The position numbers and the translations under genes are program-made. Shown here in pieces: positions 54,841-64,000 of a stretch of 64,000 nt of DNA. The notes under the pieces were generated by a model. That model was not told where the DNA came from, ran no database searches, and saw only the letters and a program-made list of their open reading frames with translations. The stretch is from assembly GCF_921293095.1 (NCBI RefSeq), contig NC_060251.1:65055585-65119584 (forward strand), written 5' to 3'. Within the stretch, counting starts at the first letter, position 1. Every line of letters begins with the position of its first letter. This DNA comes from Ischnura elegans. Lineage: Eukaryota > Arthropoda > Insecta > Odonata > Coenagrionidae.

Positions 54841-55188
54841 GAGCATTACAGTTCTTGCTCGTGCAATGCTTCGTAAGGCCTCTCCTCGTATTTTGGGAGA
54901 TTTAAAGTCTGGAGGACTTTGGCTGTCGGCGTTCACTGGCTGTAAAGTAAAAATCTAAAGTTTACGGGGCGGGCTTAGTTGATGCCTCCTCACGAGATTT
55001 CCAGTGGGACTTGCATCCTCAAATGTGAATTGGGAGAAAATTATCACCGAGGAGATAAAAATATAAAAGAAAGATTATCACTGTAACAGCTTGGAATACA
55101 AGCAACATGGGACCCTATTTTAAATTCTTTTCCCTATGGATGCAAAGGGGAGACAGGCTCTCTGGACAGTCAACACCCTCCCACCCCT
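54841..55188. other. No gene seen
   Basis: Interval between the tandem repeat and the next MITE with no recognised feature. Confidence 0.35.
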
Positions 55189-55467
55189 GAGGGGCGGATT
55201 TAGGGGGGTAACAGGGGTCGTGACACCCCCGATATTTAATCAAAAAGTTTTTTTTTTATTAGTTTAATAGTTTTTGTATCCTTGTAAAGGGAGTGTGTAG
55301 GCAAATGCATGGCTTCAAGTTCCAAGCATGAGATAAGTTTGAATTGTATTTTTCATAGAGCTTAGCACTACCTACTGTAAAAATGCCCCTCTCTCCCGGG
55401 GGTATTCCATACTCCCAGGACCCAGGTCATGACAACCCTTCCAAATTTGATGCTGAATCCGCCCCTG
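55189..55467. mobile_element. hAT-type MITE, second copy
   Basis: GAGGGGCGGATTTAG at the left and its near-inverse TGAATCCGCCCCTG at the right delimit the element. Both ends belong to the same type as 52321-52522. The interior is more AT-rich, with a T-run near 55247-55257. No 8-bp target duplication could be seen, so the boundaries are approximate. Confidence 0.6.
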
Positions 55468-57444
55468 ACCTCATCCCCCTTTAAGAGCTATACATGCCTC
55501 AATCATGGAAAAAAGTTGCAGGTCGTGCAGGAATTATGGATATGCTCAGCACATAACCATTTGTACTCAACACCCTTACCTGTATATTGTAGCAGATCAT
55601 GGCCAGCATCATATCCAAATGACGACTGCTAAGCGGATCATAAGGGGATGGAGAGACCACACTGGCAGATTAACAAACAATGCTTAAAAATAATTTGTGA
55701 ATATCTAAAAACGTCTCGTCTGAGCACATCAAACCTGATCCTTGCTGTGAGAAATACCATACCACTAAGTTACTGCAGAACATAACAAACCATCCCCCCC
55801 AAAAAAATGACCTTTATCCATCCCTGTCTTTTGCACACGTGTGTCTATAGGTCATCCAGGTCTAGAAGGTGCCCATAGAGTCTTCACAATTCCAGGATTC
55901 AATGAGAAGAATCATTCCTAAATAATTAGTCTATTTCACCAAGAAAACTTTCTGCTCAATGACCAATGAAGAAGTCAAGGCTAGGTGGTACCCTTCTTTT
56001 CAAAGGCTGAATTTTATTGGCCTACGTTTTTGGCACTTTGGAACAGAAGAAAACTCTCATTTACAGATATTAAACAGCATCACCAAAATCAATAAGTAGA
56101 AGATATGAGAATGACATATGAATGATTTTATTAATGGCCACTTCATTAAGAACTCCAGGCAAATAAAAGAACTCCTCTATAAGTACTCTTCTATGAATCT
56201 TTATTGACGCGGAACCAGTACAAATTCACATATTCATGAGAGAGAAACCTCAGTGGTTTCTGATGTAAGCACAGATACAAGTTCATAGATGATAACAATG
56301 AGAGGAATACATGAGTTGCAAGATGGAGAGGATATGATGAATTGAAAATATCATTGATGTCATTCATTTAGCTTCCATGAAAAAAAAAGATAATTTAGGC
56401 CAAAACAGCCTGGATGAGTGCAAAGGAGGAGATGGGAAAGAGGAAGTAAAGGTTAGATGACCTATGCTCAATCGCAACGTGAACTGCAGATGAGCAGGAG
56501 GAGTTTCAAGAAATTATAGTCAAATTGCAGCTAGTCTGTTTTCCTCTCTATATGTATTTGTGTTATTTTAGAAAATATAAAATACCAATGTTCACAGCAT
56601 GATTGTTAAAATATACAATTTTTTAATAGGTCCGCAACAAACCACCTGCAAACAATTATTGAGACATGTGAGCATCAGTTGGGATGTAACTACTGATTCA
56701 ATTGTGTACATGAGCTGGGAACATACAAATTAATGCCTTAATAAGACATTGGCTTTAACGTACCCACTCTCAATGGGGAAAAGAACTATCACAGCATTCA
56801 AAAACGTGAGCATTTGGGGGATAAGTTGGAAGTTCTTTTGACTTCTTACAAAGACAAAAGGTGACGAAATCCCCCTACCACAAAATTATGGCCAGCTTAA
56901 TATCACTTATGATCTGAGACAACGATGGACGGCCCTGGGTTAGGTCCATTCACATATTTAAGTTCCATTCCTTTGTAAACTACAACAATGAAAAAGAACA
57001 AAGTTAATTTCCTAACATAGGAACTACATACTTTTTCCATCCCAGAAAAATAAATGAATGCTAAGAATCATCAACTCTCCCACAGCTCACACCACAAAGA
57101 CCTTTATATAAGAATTACCATGAGGAATGGAAATCTAGCAGAAGAACAAAATGTAACAAAGTACATTGTAACATATGTACAATCACATTATTAAAAATGC
57201 AATTTCACAAAAATACATTTCATTCGTCAATTACCTATCACTGCCACCCATGCAGGTACTCATTACATAACGCATTTAAATCAGGTACCACCGAGGAAAA
57301 TATGCCTCCAACAAAAACATTTGTTAGCGGAGCAGGTATAGGTTTTTATAGTAGTGATTTAGATTTTTTAAATAAATAGTCTGATTTTAAATCTCAGCAT
57401 ATACCCGCAGCTTTTAACAAACTTCTCAACAACAAATTCCACTA
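55468..57444. other. 3' flank and probable 3' untranslated region of the SLC17 gene
   Basis: AT-rich DNA with no coding exon. On the minus strand the first AATAAA after the transporter stop codon is at 56200-56205, so 56180-57444 may be transcribed as 3' untranslated region. Confidence 0.4.
56200..56205 (-). terminator. Candidate poly(A) signal of the SLC17 gene
   Basis: Minus-strand AATAAA, the first one found after the TGA at 57445-57447. It would give a 3' untranslated region of about 1.2 kb. Another lies at 56127. Confidence 0.35.
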
Positions 57445-57660
57445 TCAGAGTCTTTCGTCGACAACGACTTCATTCGAGTAGCACTGATGCTCCGCTGGAG
57501 TGTCCCGCCTTCCGTTGTTTCCCTTGCTGTTGCCATTGCTTGAATTCACTTCCTTTGCCCACGGCTGCATTACACCAGAAGCAAATATTCCATAAAACAC
57601 AGCTCCCATCAGGTATAATCCTCCAGCAATATAAAACACGTTTTTCCATTGGGATGGATC
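57445..57660 (-). CDS. SLC17 exon E, TM12 and C-terminal tail
   Basis: Acceptor TTCCATTTGCAG. Encodes [20 protein letters not shown] and [16 protein letters not shown] (last membrane segment), then a polar cytoplasmic tail rich in Asn and Gly that ends VVVDERL and TGA. An upstream ATG-led reading runs through intron and is not real. Confidence 0.92.
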   Translation of the reverse strand, partial: DPSQWKNVFYIAGGLYLMGAVFYGIFASGVMQPWAKEVNSSNGNSKGNNGRRDTPAEHQCYSNEVVVDERL

Positions 57661-60600
57661 CTGCAAATGGAAAATGGAATATCCCATCAAACTCACAAAT
57701 ATTTTGTCTTCCAATATGTTGGATTCCTAGAAGGTATACAGTAAATGGTTAAGATGCACTAAAGTCAGTGGTGCTCACCCCATCTCTAACTATGTAGCCA
57801 GTGAGGGTTGGACTAATGATTCCAGGAAGGGTGGCAAAAGTATTCCCAAATCCCATCAAGACACCAGCATACTGTGGTGCTATGTCCAAATGGTTGACAC
57901 TGAAAATAGATTTAAGTCAAAGCCATGAAAAAAATTGATACCAATACACCAATTCAATAGTTCCAAATGAATTCCAGCGGTGGTTTTGAGAGGAGAGATT
58001 AAAAGAAGAAAAAATTTACTTGGTCAATCCATGAAAAGACGTTGTCCACCCAATGTATTCTATATAAGCTTTCAATTAGCAGTTATTTTCTTTGATTTTA
58101 TGCCCATAATGTTTCCAGTTCTTACGAGGATGTAATATTTAACTTTGCACCAGTTTACACAGAAAAAACTATATTACTCTATGTATCTCAATGAACTGCA
58201 GCATTAGGACTAATGCCTCATTAATCATAAGGAAAGAGACAAACTGATGGCTAGGTTACAATTTGCTATGGGTACTGTGACAGAGCACTTGTTACATAAC
58301 ATCTAGCGGGAATTGTAATACCACTTAGACATTCTTCGAGCTACCAAGGGGGGACACGTTGAAGTTTACTAACGTAAGTGGGTATAAAAAAAACTAGTTA
58401 CAGCTATGTAACAGCATCAATTTTAAATTATTATGTCAAACGGCTATTCTGTAATAAATTTTTATAATCAGAGCAAAACTTTATGCTCAACCGGTATATA
58501 TGTAGTAATTTGGGGAATAGGAGGAGATGACACGGAGGGGCACTGTTGAATGAATCTTAGGCGAGTAGATGGCAAGGAGGGAATGAAGGCAAGCCCAGGG
58601 AAAGATGAGAAGCTTTGGGATCAGCAATAGAAATAGAAATACCAACCTATTATTAAATGAGGGAGAAAGGGTGGGTTCGATTTGCATTTGCTGAGGTATT
58701 GCAAACATAAAATGGATTTGGAATGTAGAAGAATGTAGTTGTTTAGACGAGAGTCAATTAAGGTATGCCTCCTTGATATGCCAAATGCAAACCATCAGTA
58801 CCCTTCAAGTGCCTCACCATATGAGTTACCATCGTTTCAGTTTTTAACCTTTGGATCTTCATTAAATTGACCAATAAGACTACAAGCATAACATATATCA
58901 GGTCTATTATTGTAGAAGTATGAAAAAAATTTCCAACAGTGCTTTGATACTTGTCCCTCTCAATAGATAAATTACCTGCCTCAGTCTTGTCACCATTATT
59001 AACTAACAAAGGTGCTGACCTTTCAGAGGCACTCTCATATTTGAACAATTCTATCAAGTCCTGATTTGCTTTACTTTGATTCAAACTCAATTTTATTGTT
59101 ATCTTGAGTGACTTTCATTCCCAGACACGTCGTGTAAGAAGTAAAAGTAAAGTTGAGCATTTCAAATATAAGAAGATTTTTTTATTCATTCAATAATTTT
59201 ACCAAATAACCAATATTGCTCAGCCCTATAAGGACAGCTGGACAATGCATCAGCTTTTGCATAGATGTAATATATCACTACGAACAGTGACACCAGAATT
59301 TTCATTCAAGATAAATAACATGCCAGAAATTGTTAAAGTAATCCTGGGACAAAAAAATATGTAATTCATGTGAAGAAAAAGTGGACAAATACACACACCC
59401 TAAGGAGGGAGACTGTGGCATTGAAGAGCTTACCCCAATAGCTGGCAGTGGAGATATTATTGTAGATTTGGACCAACATTCATCGAAAGAAAAAAAATGG
59501 AAATAAATTTATCTTTCAAGGAAATAAGGAGATAATTTTAATTTCTTCTTTGAACAAAAAGGTTTGCAAAGTATTGGAGAAAGATTTCCTTCCAGAGCAT
59601 GATACAGAAGTTCTTGATAGTGCGAGTGATATTAGATGAGCTAGGAGGGATACTAAAAGGAAACCTGGCGACAGCAGGCAGTTGGAGAGAGATAATTCAA
59701 CTACTAACACTAGTTGCGACTTCTGGTGTAGGAAAAAAGTAGCCAGGGAATTTAATGTAAGTGAATATGCTATTCGGTAAGCTAAGCCAGACTAGATCCA
59801 AGAAGAGGCAAAAACAAAGAACAAACTACAGTTGACTTAGCTCAGTCATTTTACCAAAATGGTGAGTGTTCCCGCCTAATGCCGGGAATGAAAGATAAGG
59901 TGAGTGTGTCCAAATATGTGCACATGCACAAAATTTTATAACTGAGTTGCCTCAATGAGCTGTATGCAGCATTTAAATTTGAATACCCACAGGTAGAAAT
60001 AAGTATCTGTCAGTTGTGACCCATATGGTGTGTGTTGGCAGGCTCCTCTGGAACCCATTCTGTATGTGTATGTGCTTCTTCATGCATGGAGGAGACCTAT
60101 GGCAGCCTCTTTGATTACTTGGCATGTTCCAAAGATAACAAAGATTGCGTGTTATAAAATTGTTTAGAATGTATGTCAGACAAACGACTGAAGGAACATC
60201 TACTAAATAAATTTGAGAAATGGGACCCGGAAGATGAAGTGACATACAGTGCATGGGTGACGATAGATCAGACCCAACAGATTAGATTAACAGTGACTCT
60301 GTATGAATACATTAATAGTCTGGTGAACACTCTGGGAAAGCTTCTCCTACATTCCTTTATAATCAAATCCCAGGCAAGATACTTGAAAGAACTAAGTATA
60401 ATAGAAAATTACTGCCAAATGAAGCTATTTTTTTTTTTTTTTAGATTTCAGCAAAAACTACCATTATGTGATACAAGATGAGGTTCAGGGTCATCACTGG
60501 AATCAAGATAGTTACTCCATTCATTCAGAGGTAATTCATACAAGTGGACAGCTATTGAATGTGTCAGGTTTGTGTATTTTTCTGACAATCTTGAACATGA

Positions 60601-63411
60601 TGTAGCTTTCATATTCAAAACACAAAAAAATAGTTCACTCAGTTTTTAAAGGATAAGTTCCCTGAAGAATAAGAGTGCAGTATTTCAGTGATGGTTGTGC
60701 TGGCCAGTGCAAAAACTGTAAGAACTTTATAAACCTGTGCCATCATCACCTAGACTTTGAAGTACATACTTCTTGGTCGTTTTTTGCCACCAGTAATGGG
60801 AAATCTCCATGTGATGGAATAGGCGGAACAGTAAAGCATATTCTTACGAGAGAAAGTCTTCATGGGATATCTGGGTAACGCAATGACTTCCAAAGAAAAT
60901 CTGCATGAGTTCTGCAGGTCCAAAGTGGATAACATATCATTCCTCATTTTAAAAAAAAGAACATTTATGAATGATTCGGTGATAATTAGAAACTTGCAGG
61001 TGCCATGCAAAAACAATCACAGGTACACATAGCTACCATTATTTCATTCCAATTAAACAAAAATATTGCAAAAAAATGAATTAGCTTTGATGTCACCTTC
61101 AGTTCTGTTCCCAATTTCTAGATAAAGCCAGGAACAAATTATGATAAAACTTTGTACTAATTCTTTTGTGGCCTGCTTGTACGACAATCACTGGTTTCTT
61201 GGGTTAGATGTGTCAAGGGGTTTTGGTCAATATGATCTAAAATGAAATTCTTGCGTCCTTATGGGCTTGCAAGATCCATTGACTGTCCTAAAGAGAAAAG
61301 ATATAATTTTCCTGTAAAAATTCTACCACAAAGGGCACAGGACCAACCTATTACTTCTCAGAAAAGGACATTGAACAAGTGAACTAACGGCTATGAGATT
61401 CAAAAGAAAAACTTGAAATTACCACTAGTGGGAAAGAATTACAGAACCAGTGTCAACTGAAACGTTAGCTTTCTCAGAGATAAATCTCAGCCAAGACTGT
61501 GCTATTTAACCGCACTAACTGATGCACAGACAATTAAAAGTGACTGCATTATGATTGTTGATTTATCATTTGCGATTGTCATCCAATATTAATCAAGTAA
61601 ACCACATTTAAGAAGTGATTGTCAATAAAAAATGGAGAAAGTTAACTTGGATTGGCATACTTCCTGTATTTTGATATGTTCTGTAAAGCAACAATCAAGT
61701 TATCCCCAGCAATGACGGGTAAGTGCAACAAATTCCGTAAATATGTATTCTAATTTTTAAATATTTTTCTTATCAGGAGAAAAACAACCAGCATTTTTTT
61801 TATTTTTGCACTTGTTATGCATTAGATTCGTAATTGCCAAACACCCAGAAGGGTGCCTTTGGTTTTAAAATTTTGTGTAGATGAAGTCTCTGATACTGAT
61901 GAATTAACAATTAGTGGGTAGTGGGTAAAGTTTATGAAATCGATGGGAAAACATCTTGAAAAAGAGAAATGAAGCCGTGCCCTGAAACTTTCACTCATGG
62001 TGCATCCTGAAAAATCCAGAGCATATACAAACCTGAATCCAGACCACGCAAATCCCCCGAGACCAACGGCCAGGGTGAGACATGTGACTGCACCGGCTGC
62101 AGAAGGTATGTGAGCAGCCAGCAGCATGAAAACAGTCTGACAGAGGAATGCAGTGCAGTTGAAGACCTTCCGGACACCGGTCGTGCTGAATATAACTGAT
62201 TCAAATTTCCCCCCAGCAGACACATGCAGTGATCGCATATAATCGGCTAACTGCCCAGATATTTGTAGCACAATAGCCATTGCAAGGTATGGTAAAGCTG
62301 ACAGAAAGCCAGCTTTCCCAAGATCAAATCCCAAAGTATCTGGAAAAAATTTCAATTGATACAATAAGTATTAAATTGGAGAAGTAGATCAGGTAATACC
62401 AAAACAATTACGATAACAGTGACCGAAAATATTGCATTAAAAGACTAAAAATCTCATTTTTCTTACGTATGGTACATGGGATACATGCCAACAGATTAGC
62501 TAAAAGGAAGTCTTTTTTGTGAAAAATAAATTCTCGAATGGAGTTCATACTGTGCAACTTAATATGCCCAATCAGCACAAGGTGACAATAAATGGCTATT
62601 AAGTGACTGCAAGAACTAGATAACCACAATAGTATCAAAAGAAATAAAAAGGTGAGTTAATTGATTAGCTCTTTCAAAAGTTTCCAAAAATAATTTGTAT
62701 GTGTACTCTTCACAAAAATTCCTTTCCACCATGTATCCAAACACCGAATTTTGGTTTTTCAGGTCACTGCACAGACCACTATGCTACTAAAGCTCCTTAT
62801 TCCCGTGGCGACTTCACCAAGGTTCATAGCACTAGAGGTTTTGGCCTTGCCATCCACAAAGTATGGAAAAACAAGAAAGAATTATTTCCATGAAGTCAAG
62901 ATGAGAAAAGATTACAAAGCTAAGGCTACTTAAACCATTCACTTACATGGCTGCAGAAATTACACACATTAATTGAGTTTTTAGTCTGGGTTATAGCATG
63001 CATAGAATTTTGATGAGGTTAATTCAAAGATTAACATTTTAATGCCCAGAAAGTCCAAAATACTGAGAATTCTTAAATTTATAAATACCTTTCACAAAAG
63101 TTGGGAGCTGGGTAAGAAGAGTATAAAAACCCCAGTTTTCACAAAAATGGGATACCACTATGGCCCAAACTGGCATTGACATTACAATTTGTCTCCATGG
63201 CGGTCTCTGAAATATGAGGACAATAATTAAAACTAGCTCACAAAAACCATTTAAAAAATGCTTGAGACTTAGTTACGTACAGCACCAGAAGACTGAGGAC
63301 CCAGAGAAGTCTTTATGTAGTCAAGTTCCTCCTCTGATATATTTTTATCAAGCTCAGGTTTCTCCTTGACAATTATCCACCAGGCAGTACACCAAATTGC
63401 AGCTATGACAC
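57445..63411 (-). CDS. SLC17-family transporter (sialin/phosphate cotransporter type), 3' five exons
   Basis: Exons in transcript order are 63411-63281, 63206-63089, 62339-62033, 57899-57779 and 57660-57445, all with AG/GT borders and matching phases. Together they encode 296 residues plus stop. Family signatures are [20 protein letters not shown] (TM7 region), [59 protein letters not shown], and [16 protein letters not shown] (last TM). SLC17 members are multi-pass major-facilitator proteins that move organic or inorganic anions across lysosomal, vesicular or plasma membranes. Substrate cannot be read from this half. The N-terminal exons are beyond base 64000. Compared with relatives, about ten extra residues precede VRKVFNC. 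Confidence 0.9.
57779..57899 (-). CDS. SLC17 exon D, TM11
   Basis: Acceptor CTATTTTCAG. Encodes [19 protein letters not shown] and [18 protein letters not shown], a conserved family block. Donor GTGAGC in phase 0. It is separated from exon C by a 4.1-kb intron. Confidence 0.92.
57900..59827. other. SLC17 intron D-C, left part
   Basis: No exon was recognised. A minus-strand 110-residue frame at 58758-59090 ([12 protein letters not shown] at the end) has a transposon-like look but could not be assigned. Confidence 0.35.
59828..60990 (+). pseudogene. Decayed repetitive ORF of unknown family, antisense in SLC17 intron
   Basis: Successive + strand pieces read [88 protein letters not shown] and finally [19 protein letters not shown] with [19 protein letters not shown]. 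They keep a single order but need several frameshifts and stops. I recall such proteins as uncharacterised, high-copy insect and cnidarian sequences, perhaps transposon-carried. The conserved DG-[AC]-GQ...DG-x-GGTVK pattern hints at an enzyme, but no function can be named. Confidence 0.55.
60991..62032. other. SLC17 intron D-C, right part
   Basis: AT-rich intron without recognised features. Confidence 0.4.
62033..62339 (-). CDS. SLC17 exon C, TM8-TM10
   Basis: Acceptor TTTTTTCCAG. Encodes [37 protein letters not shown], an unusual loop [17 protein letters not shown], then [20 protein letters not shown] and [13 protein letters not shown]. Ends in phase 2 at the GTTTGT donor. The frame continues open past the donor, but that part does not resemble the family. 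Confidence 0.92.
63089..63206 (-). CDS. SLC17 exon B, TM7
   Basis: Acceptor CATATTTCAG. Encodes [20 protein letters not shown] and [17 protein letters not shown], the most conserved SLC17 block. Ends in phase 1 at GTATTT. Confidence 0.92.
63281..63411 (-). CDS. SLC17 exon A, cytoplasmic loop
   Basis: Encodes [19 protein letters not shown] (end of TM6 and start of the central loop), then [14 protein letters not shown], the conserved loop helix of the family. It begins with two bases of a split codon, so an earlier exon must exist upstream. The donor is GTACGT. Confidence 0.88.
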
Positions 63412-64000
63412 CTAGAATGAATATAAAATGAGTTAAATGGTGTTTCATTTATAAAAATCACAAATATTCATGATGAATATCCAAAAATATTTTAAGTTTT
63501 TTTCTCTCCCTCTTTTCCCCAAAAGTGGTTCCCTATCCAAGGCTTAGCTACCACCAAAATTATCTAAGAACATAAACAGGACTGAGCATAACATGACTTA
63601 TATTTATGTATGTCTAAGTATGAGTTTCTCATCAATTGCTTATTATTTTCACAGACTTTTGACAGAAGGAAAGTAATTCATTGAAAGGTGGATTATAACT
63701 AGATATCAAACAGTCTATTTTTGAGGGCAAGTGCTGCCCTTAGAGGGAAATATTATGATCCACATAGCTAACCAGTGACAGAGTACATAGATTGTAGCTC
63801 CGTAGCTCTTCATTCCTCAGCGTTTATTTGCGATCATGCCTGCCAACAAACGTGCATACTAGATATATACTTCAATCTATTTTTTTTATGTCATCAAAAT
63901 TTTATCGTAAGATGAGCAGTTACTTTCATAGAGAAAGAGTGATGTTGATATCTTGCCTATAATTCTCAATCGCTCCTAAATGCAGCAGAGCAAAACAGGA
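63412..64000. other. SLC17 intron running off the window
   Basis: The sequence upstream of exon A has no further family-like exon in this window. The preceding exon is expected beyond base 64000. Confidence 0.45.

Noticed and set aside
58758-59090. Minus-strand 110-residue frame as an extra SLC17 exon
   Set aside because: It does not resemble the transporter, and exons C and D already join in phase without it.

Overview
This window is animal nuclear DNA, almost certainly from an arthropod and most likely an insect. Genes are split by GT-AG introns, most of the sequence is non-coding, and many transposable-element families of the kind found in insect genomes are present. The sequence itself does not settle the species or order. 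I see no bacterial operons, phage genes, CRISPR arrays or intact RNA genes.

Two host genes can be reconstructed. The first, on the + strand, is a five-exon homeobox gene (27108-37756) whose reading frame closes exactly across all four introns to give 525 residues. Its paired-like, Q50 homeodomain and the sequence just after it match Reversed polarity (Repo), the glial-fate transcription factor. A TATA/initiator pair near 25571-25609 inside a CpG-rich stretch is a candidate promoter. The second, on the - strand, is the 3' half of an SLC17 (sialin/phosphate-cotransporter type) membrane transporter. Five coding exons (57445-63411) are visible, and the N-terminal exons lie beyond the right edge.

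Layout from left to right: 1.5-6.5 kb, a decayed non-LTR retrotransposon (minus strand) interrupted by a younger, 5'-truncated RTE/BovB-type element with an open 590-aa reverse transcriptase. 7-21 kb, gene-poor DNA with decayed hAT, MADF-domain, mariner and Penelope-like remnants, MITEs and tRNA-derived SINEs. 21-27 kb, tandem duplications and GC-rich DNA leading into repo. 27-38 kb, repo, with RTE fragments and a MITE in its introns. 38-43 kb, gene-free flank with a LINE tail and a tandem MITE pair. 43.6-48.9 kb, an essentially complete Ty1/copia element with near-identical LTRs and a 5-bp target duplication, but six coding lesions. 49-55 kb, a perfect 128-bp inverted repeat, a SINE, a gypsy-type protease scrap, several MITEs and a three-copy tandem repeat. 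57-63.4 kb, the SLC17 gene, with a decayed repetitive ORF of unknown family lying antisense in its largest intron.

The two host genes have no obvious functional link. I found no convincing undescribed multi-gene system. The most unusual structures are the perfect 128-bp hairpin beside the copia insertion, the snap-back palindrome at the 5' junction of the nested RTE element, and the decayed tandem arrays upstream of repo.
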